48,144 nt of DNA, from assembly GCF_000971275.1 (NCBI RefSeq), contig NZ_LAPV01000123.1, positions 1 to 48,144 on the forward strand, in the 5' to 3' direction. The position numbers and the translations under genes are program-made. Position 1 is the first letter of the stretch. Every line of letters begins with the position of its first letter. Origin of the DNA: Devosia psychrophila. Lineage in GTDB: Bacteria; Pseudomonadota; Alphaproteobacteria; Rhizobiales; Devosiaceae. Positions 34,446 to 42,609 of this stretch are shown in pieces. Under the pieces are notes generated by a model that saw only the letters and a list, made by a program, of their open reading frames with translations, did no database searches and was not told the origin of the DNA.

Positions 34446-36698
34446 ATGCCGACCATCCCAAATTGCTACCGCCGTGGACCCGTTTATTACTGGCGCCACT
34501 GGACCCCAGCACCCCATCGCTTCCTGATTCAGATTGCGCTGGGCGTTAAGGATCATAGGGGTGCCCGTGTACTATCCTCCCACCTGACGGCGCAAAGTGA
34601 CGCGCTCTTTGCGGCCTGGGGGACGCGGTCGATGAACAAAACAGAACTTCAGAATTATCTTGGTCGGTGCCTCGAAACCCACGGAGCTGGACATGTCGCC
34701 GTCGTGGCCGGAGAGGACCCCCAAAAAGCCTACTGGCGTCATATTGCCCTCTGGCATGCCAAGCTGATCATCGCCAAGCGCGGCTTCGGGACAACATTGC
34801 TGGAACTTGAGGCGCAAGCCCTTAACCGCGAATGGGAAAGTGCCGCGCTGGCCGGCGAGATCCAGGCGGCAATGAGCGAAGTGCTCGAGCAGCAGTTAGA
34901 CGTCGATTCTTATCTCTCGGGCGGTGTCGAGGCGGCGATCCAGTTTGATCGCGAGCCCACCGACGCCGATGCGGCGCAGGCCAGCGCATGCCGCTTGCTT
35001 GCGGAAGCCGCCAGCCATTTTCGCAGCGTCCAGGGATCGGGTCCTGACGACGCCCGCATTGACACCCTGATTGGCCAGTGTGTCGACGCGGCTGGCATAC
35101 CAGCGCCGCAAAACGACACCGACCCACTGCAGAACGCCATTCTCGCCGCCCTGTCCCATCTTCAAAAGTCGAGCGAAATAGCTCGGCCGTCACTGGACGG
35201 GCAAGACAATGACGTTGCGCAAAACGATGGTCCAGCCCACCCGCCAAGTGCCTGGGCGCGTCATCTGGCTGATCTACTCGGGGGCAAGGTTAATAATGAT
35301 ACGAGTTCTCTGATCGAGCAGTTGATCGCTGCATTGCAGCGTTTGCCTGAGCAGATCGAGGATGCCTAGCAGGAACGCCGCCACGATCTTCATGCTCTTT
35401 TTGTGAAAGGTCGGCCAACCTCAAAGCAAGCTGTTACCGCCGGAACGAGCAAGCCCGAAATCACGCCTTTACCTGACCAATTGATGGCCTTTCACTCGCC
35501 CGAGCTAGCGCTCGCGCCAGCCTTTTCGTCGTCCACCTTGCCAGCTCATCCGAGCCAGACCTTTCTGACAATCGGCGAATTCCTGATTACCAAGAAAAGT
35601 CAGGACACGTCGTGGGACGTCAAGACAGCGCGACGGGCACGATCCCTCTATCGACTGTTCTCCAAGGTCATGGCTGAGGAACACGGCGTCACGACCTTTG
35701 CCCAACTGCGCCAAACTCACCTTTACGCCTATGATCAGTTTATGCGGGTACTGCATACCGACTATGGCAGGTCCGCAGCGGACAGCACCCGCTCCATCGC
35801 GCATTTGCGCGAGATCTCAGGGCAGAAACCCCTGGCGCAGCGTGGGCTTGCCGTGCCGACGCGCAACCGGCACCTGACACAACTCAGTGCGCTGCTCAAT
35901 GAAGCGGCGACCATTGGAGAGCACCTCGACCCTGGATTGAACGTAACCAAGCTGCGCTCGAAAAAGGTAGTGCGCGCCCGCGACCAACGCGCTGTACCAT
36001 CAGCGAACGCCGTTGAAGCGTTTTTCCGAAGCCCAGTTTTCATGGGCTGTTTGTCCTGGAAAAAATTGCATATTCCAGGCGATCAGGTGTTTCACCGGGC
36101 CGCCTATTTTGGTCCGATCCTCGCCTATTATCAGGGCATGCGCCGAGAAGAATATTGTGGTCTGTCAGTCGATGACGTTATTTCCGACAACGGTTTGCAC
36201 CCCTACATTTATATCGGGGCCAACGATTACCGCCGGTTGAAAAACGCGCAGTCGCAACGCAGTCTGGCGCTGCATCCGGAGCTGATCCGACTGGGATTGC
36301 TCGACTATGTGGAGGCCATCAGGCAGGCCGGACACACGCGGCTATTTCCGGATCTATATAGTCCGGGCAGTTCCAGTCTGCTGGGGGGGCGGTTTTACGG
36401 GGAGCTTGGACCGCTCATCAGGGCTCAGGGTATCTCCCCCCATCAATTTCGGCACATTTTCAATGATGAGCTGAAACAGCAGCGCGTCCCTCAAGAGTTT
36501 CGAGCCGATATGCTGGGTCACGGCGGTGATAGCGAAACCACGGAGCGCTACTGCAAACCTGCGTCCATAGCCCTGCAGATTGAAGACCTGAACAAGCTGC
36601 CGGTAAGAACCGCTCATATCCCCCACAAGCCAATCCAGCTGCTGCCTTGGGTCTTGCGGGGCGAGGCCCCACCATGGTCGCTCTCCAGCCGAAAATAG
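34446..36698 (+). pseudogene. Tyrosine recombinase (integrase) 1, interrupted by an in-frame TAG
   Basis: One reading frame of about 750 codons is broken only by TAG at 35367-35369; codons on both sides stay in phase. The N-terminal part (34446-35369, 307 residues) starts with an integrase-type strand block CYRRGPVYYWRHW. The rest (open from 35370; first start codon GTG 35403, no ribosome binding site) holds the core-binding region and catalytic domain with Arg I (YQGMRREEYCGL), SPHQFRHIFNDEL (HxxR), LGHGGDSETTERYC (H and the Tyr nucleophile). In integrase 2 the matching codon is CGC (Arg), so TAG is a nonsense change. Either a pseudogene, or UAG readthrough gives some full protein. It lies just after tRNA-Gln. 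Confidence 0.85.
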
Positions 36699-36764
36699 GT
36701 CATCCACAGCTGACCCGTTTGATGCAGCACGCTGCTACAGGCCGCCCTTTGAACTTCATGCAAC

Positions 36765-36801
36765 CCATTTGCCTGCTGCATTTTCCGCAGCAGGCAAATG
36801 G
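36765..36801. repeat. Perfect 15-bp hairpin after integrase 1
   Basis: CCATTTGCCTGCTGC, loop ATTTTCC, GCAGCAGGCAAATGG: a perfect 15-bp inverted repeat 66 bases after the integrase 1 stop. A worn version lies 47 bases after integrase 2. There is no T run, so it may be a stabilising 3' structure or a recombination site rather than a classic terminator. Confidence 0.7.
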
Positions 36802-36954
36802 CAAGCGTGCAGATCGGCATGAATAGGACTGTGCGTCAGCGCGTAGCGATTCAACAGGAAGCACGACGGGCGGGTGATCTCCCACATCAACGAAAACGAC
36901 ATTGAACCCAAGGCCGCTGACAGCTGAGCGAGTGTTGGGCTGGATGCACATGAC

Positions 36955-36985
36955 TGTATTACAAGGGTGTATTACAGGCGCGCCG
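36955..36985 (+). repeat. Paired TGTATTACA motif upstream of integrase 2
   Basis: Second copy of the block at 34398-34428, differing at two positions between the 9-mers. The 150 bases before it, back to the hairpin at 36765, hold no gene that I can support. Confidence 0.6.
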
Positions 36986-37181
36986 CAACAGGCTCCAAGC
37001 TGCCAAAAACCTCACGTTTTCTTGCCGGGGTTCTATCTGGCTGGGGCGTTGGCCCCCCGCACCATAACGACTGCTCATCCAGATTGCGCTGAGCGTTAAG
37101 GATCAAAGAGGTGCGCGTGTACTATCGTCTCACCTGACGAGGCAAAGAGACGCGTTATTTGCGGCCTGGGGGACGCGGTCG

Positions 37182-39266
37182 ATGAACAAAACAGAACTTC
37201 AGGCCTATTTCAGCAGCTGCCTCGAAAGGCATTCGTCGAGGTATTACGCCGTCGAGGCGGGAGAGAACTGGCAGACGAACTATTGGCGTCATATTGCCCT
37301 GGGACATGCCAAGCTGCTGATCGCCAAGCGCGGCCCTGGGGCGACCTTGCTCAAGCGTGAGGCTGATGCAATCAACCCAGAATGGGAAAGTGACGCTCTG
37401 GCCGGTGAAATTCAGGCGGCAATAGGCTATGTTGCTGATCAGAAATTTGAAGTCGACGTCTACCTCTCAGGAGGTGTGCAGGCCGCGATCCAGTTTGATC
37501 GCGAGCCCACTGAGGCCGATGCTGAACAAGCCAGCGCCTGCTGCCTGCTGGCGGAAGCCGCCAGCCATTTTCGCACAGCCAAGGGGTACGGTGTCGATGA
37601 ACCCCGCATCGAGACGCTGATTGGCCAGTGCGTTGACCCGATCAGCGTACCAGCGCCCCAAAGCAGCGCCGACCCTCTGCGGAACGCCATTTTTGCGGCC
37701 CTCACCCATCTCGGGGAGACGCGTGATAGCCTCTGTTGCGCTTCGGGCGGGCAAGACAGCGATCTGGCGCTGTTTGATGGCTTCATTCACCCGCCAAGTG
37801 CGTGGGCGCATCACTTGGCTGATCGCAGCACGCGCAACCTTGATATGGACGCGAGCCTTCAGATTGAACAGTTGATTGTTGCGTACCAGGAATTGCCTGA
37901 GCAGATCATGATTGCCCGCCAGGATCGTCGTGACAAGCTGAACGCAGCTTTTGGAACGAAGCCATCGTTGCCCGAGAGTGCTTTCTGGACCGAGCCGGCG
38001 GAATACGCCGCGCCGACGATTGAAAGCGGTATGAAGATTGTTTCGCCCGGGCCGGCGCGCGAGATGTCACCGCCGGCGTCGTTTGCTACGGCAGGGCAGA
38101 CGCTTTTAGGTCAGACGTTTCTAGCGATCGGTGAAAATTTGATCGCCAAGAAAGGCCAGGACTGGTCGTGGGACGAAAAGACCGTGCGACAGGCGCGAGC
38201 CCTCTATACACTGTTTTCACGGTTCTTAGCTGAGGAACACGGTGTCACAACTTTTGCACTGCTGCGACAGCCTCACCTCTACGCCTATGACCAGTTTATG
38301 CGGGTGCTACATACGCACTATGGCAAATCACCAGCCGACAACATGCGATCAATCGCCCAACTGCGCGAGATTTCCAAGCATAAGCCCGCGGGCCAGCGCG
38401 GTCTTGCGGTGCCAACGCGCAACCGACACCTGACACAGCTCAGCGCGTTGTTGAATGAAGCCGCTACAATTGGGGAGCATCTGGACCCCGGGCTGAGCCT
38501 GAGCAAGCTGCGCGGCAAAAAGGTGGGCCGGGCGCGAAATGAACGCGCGGTACCATCTGAGGCCCAGGTGAACGCATTTTTCCAAAGCCCCATCTTCATG
38601 GGCTGCTATAATTGGAAAAAACCGCATATTTCGGGGGATCATGTATTTCATCGCGCCGCGTTCTTTGGGCCAATTCTCGCCTATTACCAGGGTATGAGGC
38701 GTGAAGAATATTGTGGTCTGGCCGTCACTGATGTGATCGTTGACAATGGTTTGCACCCGTACCTGAATATCGTGAAAAACGAGTTCCGCCGGTTAAAAAC
38801 CCCTCAATCTGAACGGAACTTGGCCCTGCATTCAGAGCTGATCCGGCTGGGGTTCCTCGACTACGTGGCCGCGATTGCAAGGGCCGGCCACTCGCGACTG
38901 TTCCCGGATTTGTACAGCCCGGGCAGTTCAAGTCCGCTCGGTGACAAGCTATTTAAAGAGCTTGAACCGCTGGGCCGGCTACTTGGAATTTCGCCCCATC
39001 AGTTCAGGCATATTTTCAACGATGAGCTGAAACAGCAAAGAGTGGCTCAGGAGTATCGGGCGGATATGTTGGGTCATGGCGGCGATAGCGAAACAACGGA
39101 GCGCTATTGCAATCCGGCGTCCATTGCACTGCAGATTGAAGACCTCCACAAGCTGCCAGTGCGAACAGGTCACATCCAAAGCAAGGCAATTCAATTGCTG
39201 CCTTGGGTTTTGAAGGGAGATGTGGCGCCGTGGTCGCGCTCCAAGAAAGAAAAAATGCCCGTCTAA
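37182..39266 (+). CDS. Tyrosine recombinase (integrase) 2
   Basis: A 694-residue paralogue of integrase 1. The catalytic set is complete: Arg in YQGMRREEYCGL (about 506), HQFRHIF (about 606-612), LGHGGDSETTERYC with the Tyr near 642. Residues 1-250 are a helical N-terminal domain of unknown role shared with integrase 1; the core-binding domain is about 310-440. In-frame homology to integrase 1 continues upstream to about 36996 (TFSCRGSIWLGRWPP) but is cut by TAA at 37065-37067. ATG 37182 is preceded by GGGGGA and that whole start region is identical in both paralogues, so a functional product starting here is likely. It probably integrates or excises the element at tRNA-Gln. Confidence 0.87.
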   Translation: MNKTELQAYFSSCLERHSSRYYAVEAGENWQTNYWRHIALGHAKLLIAKRGPGATLLKREADAINPEWESDALAGEIQAAIGYVADQKFEVDVYLSGGVQAAIQFDREPTEADAEQASACCLLAEAASHFRTAKGYGVDEPRIETLIGQCVDPISVPAPQSSADPLRNAIFAALTHLGETRDSLCCASGGQDSDLALFDGFIHPPSAWAHHLADRSTRNLDMDASLQIEQLIVAYQELPEQIMIARQDRRDKLNAAFGTKPSLPESAFWTEPAEYAAPTIESGMKIVSPGPAREMSPPASFATAGQTLLGQTFLAIGENLIAKKGQDWSWDEKTVRQARALYTLFSRFLAEEHGVTTFALLRQPHLYAYDQFMRVLHTHYGKSPADNMRSIAQLREISKHKPAGQRGLAVPTRNRHLTQLSALLNEAATIGEHLDPGLSLSKLRGKKVGRARNERAVPSEAQVNAFFQSPIFMGCYNWKKPHISGDHVFHRAAFFGPILAYYQGMRREEYCGLAVTDVIVDNGLHPYLNIVKNEFRRLKTPQSERNLALHSELIRLGFLDYVAAIARAGHSRLFPDLYSPGSSSPLGDKLFKELEPLGRLLGISPHQFRHIFNDELKQQRVAQEYRADMLGHGGDSETTERYCNPASIALQIEDLHKLPVRTGHIQSKAIQLLPWVLKGDVAPWSRSKKEKMPV

Positions 39267-39313
39267 TGTGTCAGGCCGCACGTATCACCCGGGTTGATGT
39301 TGCGCGGAGCTGT

Positions 39314-39341
39314 TTGCCTGCTGCATTTCCCCGGCAGGCAA
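39314..39341. repeat. Degenerate hairpin after integrase 2
   Basis: TTGCCTGC ... GCAGGCAA, 8-bp arms with a 12-base loop containing TGCATTTCCCCG, 47 bases after the integrase 2 stop. It matches the hairpin at 36765-36801 in sequence and position but has lost half of its stem. Confidence 0.5.
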
Positions 39342-39453
39342 CAGCAGTTGCCAGATCATCGCGGAAACGGCCGATGGTGCAGCGCCGCTGTCGCGCTGCC
39401 TCCTGAACTGCATACATTCCAGCTGACATCGCGCCATATGTAAGTGGTCGATG

Positions 39454-40008
39454 TCAATCGCGAAGGCCGTATGGCCGCTCCGAGATGTCCATCTTCACCT
39501 CCAGGCGAGGTGCTCCGCACTCCACACATGCCAGAACATCCTCAAACCGGATCGGATGCTCCGACGAAAAGCGCCAAGCGTTCGAGAGTGCTTCTGCGTA
39601 GCGCCGAACCATTTCTCGGATCCGTGGTACCTCGACCACGTCAAGCGTCATGGGCGACATCTCGGCTGCGCGCATATCATCCTGGAGCCAGGTTGCTTCA
39701 TGCATGCGTTCTTGGGCGTAGCGCACTACCGACCGAAGGAGGTCGAAATCCTGAGGCTGTGGAGGCGGGATGGCCTCTCCGTCCTCTCGATTCCTGGCGC
39801 GTGCCGCGGCCCGCTTGTCTGCCGCCTTGCGCCGTCGCAGCCGGTCTGCCGCCTTGCGCCGTCGCAGCCGGTCTGCCTCCCGTAACCGTGCTAGTTCTGC
39901 TCTGTCTGACTGCGCCAATAGGGCCTCCTCATTTCGTTCGGGATAGACTTTGCGTTTCCGATTTTCATCCACTTGAGTTTGGATGACTTGAGGCTGGTAG
40001 CAAGCCAT
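39454..40008 (-). CDS. Arg/Ala-rich hypothetical protein
   Basis: Not recognised. The 184-residue product has a highly charged, probably coiled-coil middle (residues about 40-70) built partly from a perfect 27-bp tandem duplication at 39818-39871 (RLRRRKAAD twice). The C-terminal part contains CVECGAP, a possible half zinc-binding site. AGGAAG precedes ATG 40008. Opposite-strand frames overlap the same bases, but this frame is favoured by its start and its divergent placement against the mobilisation genes. A DNA-binding accessory role is possible but not shown. Confidence 0.5.
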   Translation of the reverse strand: MACYQPQVIQTQVDENRKRKVYPERNEEALLAQSDRAELARLREADRLRRRKAADRLRRRKAADKRAAARARNREDGEAIPPPQPQDFDLLRSVVRYAQERMHEATWLQDDMRAAEMSPMTLDVVEVPRIREMVRRYAEALSNAWRFSSEHPIRFEDVLACVECGAPRLEVKMDISERPYGLRD

Positions 40009-40079
40009 GTTTCCGACGCTTCCTTTGGTCGCATCAGAAACTTTTAGAATGGTGCTGCCAAGTCCCTCTGGAGGGCACC
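40009..40079. promoter_or_regulatory. Divergent intergenic region, candidate oriT
   Basis: The 71 bases between the Arg-rich gene and the mobilisation genes hold the inverted pairs GTTTC/GAAAC and TGGTGC/GCACCA. The second pair straddles AAGTCCCTCT just before the mobC-like ATG. Transfer origins commonly sit directly upstream of relaxase operons, so this is the best oriT candidate; the assignment is inferred from position. Confidence 0.3.
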
Positions 40080-40469
40080 ATGACGTCTATTCTTGCGAAG
40101 TCCAACCCTAGGGGCGGCCGCCCCAAGCTGGCACCGGAGGATGTCCGTAAACCCTATGGTATTGGGCTTTCCATACGCGAACGAGAGGAGGCGGGCCTGC
40201 GTGCCGACGAAGCGGGCCTGGATCTATCCGGTTATTGCCGCAACGCCATTTTGAATGCCAGCAGCCCTCGACCCGTCCCATCGATCAACCTTCAAGCTTG
40301 GTTGCAGCTAAACACCCTAGCCGAAGCCCTCATCGGGTTGTCTCGGACACACTCCGGGGAAATTGGTGATGACAGCCTCGTGGAGCGGTTGGGCGAGCTC
40401 GAAGATCTGTTGCAGTCGACTCGATTTGCCCTCTTGGGAATCCACTATACGACGGATGACCAAATATGA
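40080..40469 (+). CDS. Mobilisation accessory protein (MobC/TraJ-like)
   Basis: A 129-residue basic-to-mixed protein with the layout of relaxosome accessory proteins: a ribbon-helix-helix-like start (PYGIGLSIREREEAGLRADE, residues about 25-44), then AGLDLSGYCRNAILNASS, which resembles the A-G-L-S-x-S-x-Y-x-R pattern of MobC. A helical C-terminus follows. Such proteins bind oriT and help the relaxase. GGAGG precedes the ATG; its stop overlaps the relaxase start by four bases (ATGA). Confidence 0.78.
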   Translation: MTSILAKSNPRGGRPKLAPEDVRKPYGIGLSIREREEAGLRADEAGLDLSGYCRNAILNASSPRPVPSINLQAWLQLNTLAEALIGLSRTHSGEIGDDSLVERLGELEDLLQSTRFALLGIHYTTDDQI

Positions 40470-42145
40470 TTGGCAAATTGAAAAGGGGGCGATCAATGCG
40501 CGGGTTGCTGGACTACCTCCTGGCATCGACGGACCAGAAGGGGGACACGCGGCCTTTGGTCGAAATTATCGGCGGAACATTCGCCGGAAGAACAGCACGT
40601 ACTATTGCCCAGGAGTTTGCGGCCCTGCGGGCACTGCGGCCAAATCTTGGCGTCGCGGTAGTGCATGAGACACTTCGATTGCCGCCTACTGCCACCGAAC
40701 CCACCGATGCCGAATGGCTTTCGATAGCGCGCTACTGGGCCACCAAAATGGGGATTGATGCCTGGGTCGCTGTCGTCCACGGCGATGGTCATATCCACAT
40801 CGCCGGCTCGCGCATCCGCATAGACGGATCAGTGGTGTCTGACTCCCACGATTGGACTTTATCGGAGAGGATTGTGCGCGAAATCGAAAAGCGGTTCGGT
40901 CTAGAGCAAATCAAATCGTCTCACCTTTTGGAGCCCAGCCAGGACTGGATCGGGCAGAAGGCGCCACGGCAGGAGCAGCTGGCCGTTGCCGATCGCACCG
41001 GTGTTCCGCTTCCATCCGAACTCTTGGCGGCTTCCATCAACGCACTTTTGTCCAAGCCCATCTCGGCGACGGCCTTCGTTCTTGGTCTGGAGAAGGCGGG
41101 CTTCGCCGTGCGTCCAAATATTGCGAGCACCAACTTGGTCTCGGGCCTGGCGTACAGCATCGCCGGCGTCGTAATCACGGCTCGCGCGCTCGGTCGTGAA
41201 TACACCTGGAAAAGTCTGCAAAGTCGCGGTTTGAATTTTGACATGGATCGCGATTTGCCAACGCTTTTTGCCGCGCGTGAGCGCAGCCTGCCAAGCATCA
41301 GCGCGACGTCGACGGCTGTTGGAGCCGCGCAAGATGTCGAAAGCGTCGAAAACATAGTCTTACCCAGCCTGCGAGCCGCACAAGTCTTTGCATCTGTCGC
41401 CGTCTCAACCTTCATCGAGGCCGCAGGAACGGACCAATTCATGGTTTTTCATGAGCCACGCATCACGTCGGGTCCCGGCTTCGTCGATGTCGGCGACTTA
41501 ATGCGGCCAAGCATGCTTCAGCATATTTTGGACGGCGCGCGCTTTAGCTCGGCAATTCGGGCGGAGACCTTGGATAACCGCATCGTGGTCGTGACGGAGC
41601 TGGACCATGAACAGGTCAACGCTCTGCATGCGCAAGGGCTTCAGCCATTCGGCATCGTCGAAATTTCGCCAAATGTCTTTGAAGCAAGCATTCGGCTGGC
41701 ACCTGCGAGTGACCCGGAACCTTCACTCGAAGTGCGTAAAATGGCGGCCAGGATTGTTGCGGAAAAGGTGGGTGGTAAAGTGAGCGAGACCATGCATCTT
41801 CCTGGTTTTTTTAGCTCTATGAAAAGTGGATCGAGAAAAAGACGTTCGCTGGTCGTTCTACATAAGGCGACGAAGGTGGTGGCCGAACTGGGCGCTGCCC
41901 TGCTGGCCTCCGCGCGGGAAATGTTGAAAAAAATTGCGCGCAAACATGGTCTCATAAAGAGGGCAGGGGGCCTGCTGCGTCCCGGTATCGCGGCAACCTC
42001 TCCGCAAACACGTGCTGCTGGATGTGGTGTCGTCATCCCGCCTACGCAGCCTGTCGTCATCTCGCCCGCGCAGGATGACGATAGTCTGGAATTAACTTCG
42101 ACGGCCGAACTGGCACCCAGTGTCGATGATGATCCAAGCCCCTAG
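40466..42145 (+). CDS. Relaxase with RepB-primase-like C-terminal part
   Basis: A 559-residue mobilisation protein. Residues 1-30 (MIGKLKRGRSMRGLLDYLL) match motif I of MOB relaxases with a candidate catalytic Tyr at about 17; the metal-binding His motif is VVHGDGHIHIAGSRI (about 104-118). Residues about 285-430 resemble RepB-type archaeo-eukaryotic primases: FMVFHEP, VVVTELDHEQVNALHAQGLQ, FGIVEISPNVFEASIRLA and a LPGFFSSMKSGSRKRR tail. A relaxase-primase fusion would nick at oriT and prime the transferred strand. The last 100 residues are low complexity. No coupling protein or secretion genes are seen, so transfer would need a helper. Confidence 0.85.
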   Translation: MIGKLKRGRSMRGLLDYLLASTDQKGDTRPLVEIIGGTFAGRTARTIAQEFAALRALRPNLGVAVVHETLRLPPTATEPTDAEWLSIARYWATKMGIDAWVAVVHGDGHIHIAGSRIRIDGSVVSDSHDWTLSERIVREIEKRFGLEQIKSSHLLEPSQDWIGQKAPRQEQLAVADRTGVPLPSELLAASINALLSKPISATAFVLGLEKAGFAVRPNIASTNLVSGLAYSIAGVVITARALGREYTWKSLQSRGLNFDMDRDLPTLFAARERSLPSISATSTAVGAAQDVESVENIVLPSLRAAQVFASVAVSTFIEAAGTDQFMVFHEPRITSGPGFVDVGDLMRPSMLQHILDGARFSSAIRAETLDNRIVVVTELDHEQVNALHAQGLQPFGIVEISPNVFEASIRLAPASDPEPSLEVRKMAARIVAEKVGGKVSETMHLPGFFSSMKSGSRKRRSLVVLHKATKVVAELGAALLASAREMLKKIARKHGLIKRAGGLLRPGIAATSPQTRAAGCGVVIPPTQPVVISPAQDDDSLELTSTAELAPSVDDDPSP

Positions 42146-42609
42146 CCCGCGGGAGAGCATCAGTTTTGTTGTTCGATTGACGCTCAAGGCGAAGTCGGCT
42201 CGGCTTCCGCTATGGCGGCTGCGGGATGTTTGCCCGATCATGGGCAGCACCCCCGAACAGGTGGAAATGCCGCCGAATCGCGCAGGAACACCATCTTGGG
42301 ATGGTTTGCGATCCGGCGGCGGTCCTCGTCCAAATCCCTGCATCGAGCGCAACGTGTTCGGCGCCGTCGAAGCCATAACCGCCGCCTCCCGTACCTCAAG
42401 GGCTACGGCACCCACCCGGTGCCGCTCGATGCATTGTTTTGCACCTATGCGCCAGAGCGGCCTGGACATGAGCGATAACTACAAGGAAACGAGCTTGGCA
42501 GTCCTCGGGGCGAATGTTGTGTCGTTCTGACAGCCGGTGGCTGGTCGGCTCCACTTGTTCCCCAATTCAGCATGCGCTAGGTCTGCAGCCATAGTTTTGG
42601 AGCCCGTCC
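42146..42609. other. 464-base gap without a supportable gene
   Basis: All six frames contain only moderate open stretches (the longest plus frame is 42120-42530) with no family resemblance, no good ribosome binding site and unlike composition. It may be decayed coding sequence or the right border of the mobile element. I see no copy of the tRNA-Gln 3' end here. GGAG at 42598 serves the next gene. Confidence 0.5.

Noticed and set aside
39818..39871. Short CRISPR-like or VNTR array
   Set aside because: There are only two head-to-tail units without spacers, inside a plausible coding frame; no CRISPR array is present in the window.
39444..39986. Plus-strand open frames opposite the Arg-rich gene
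   Set aside because: They overlap the minus-strand frame almost entirely, are Pro/Cys/Arg-rich without a fold-like pattern, and lack a convincing ribosome binding site.
42108..42119. CTGGCACCCAG, similar to the tRNA-Gln 3' end (CCTGGCACCCCAG), as a possible attR
   Set aside because: It lies inside the relaxase coding sequence, has a one-base deletion and no flanking T-arm sequence, so chance similarity is more likely.
42120..42530. Open frame of 136 codons after the relaxase
   Set aside because: It starts inside the relaxase gene, has low-complexity shadow-like composition and no recognisable motif.
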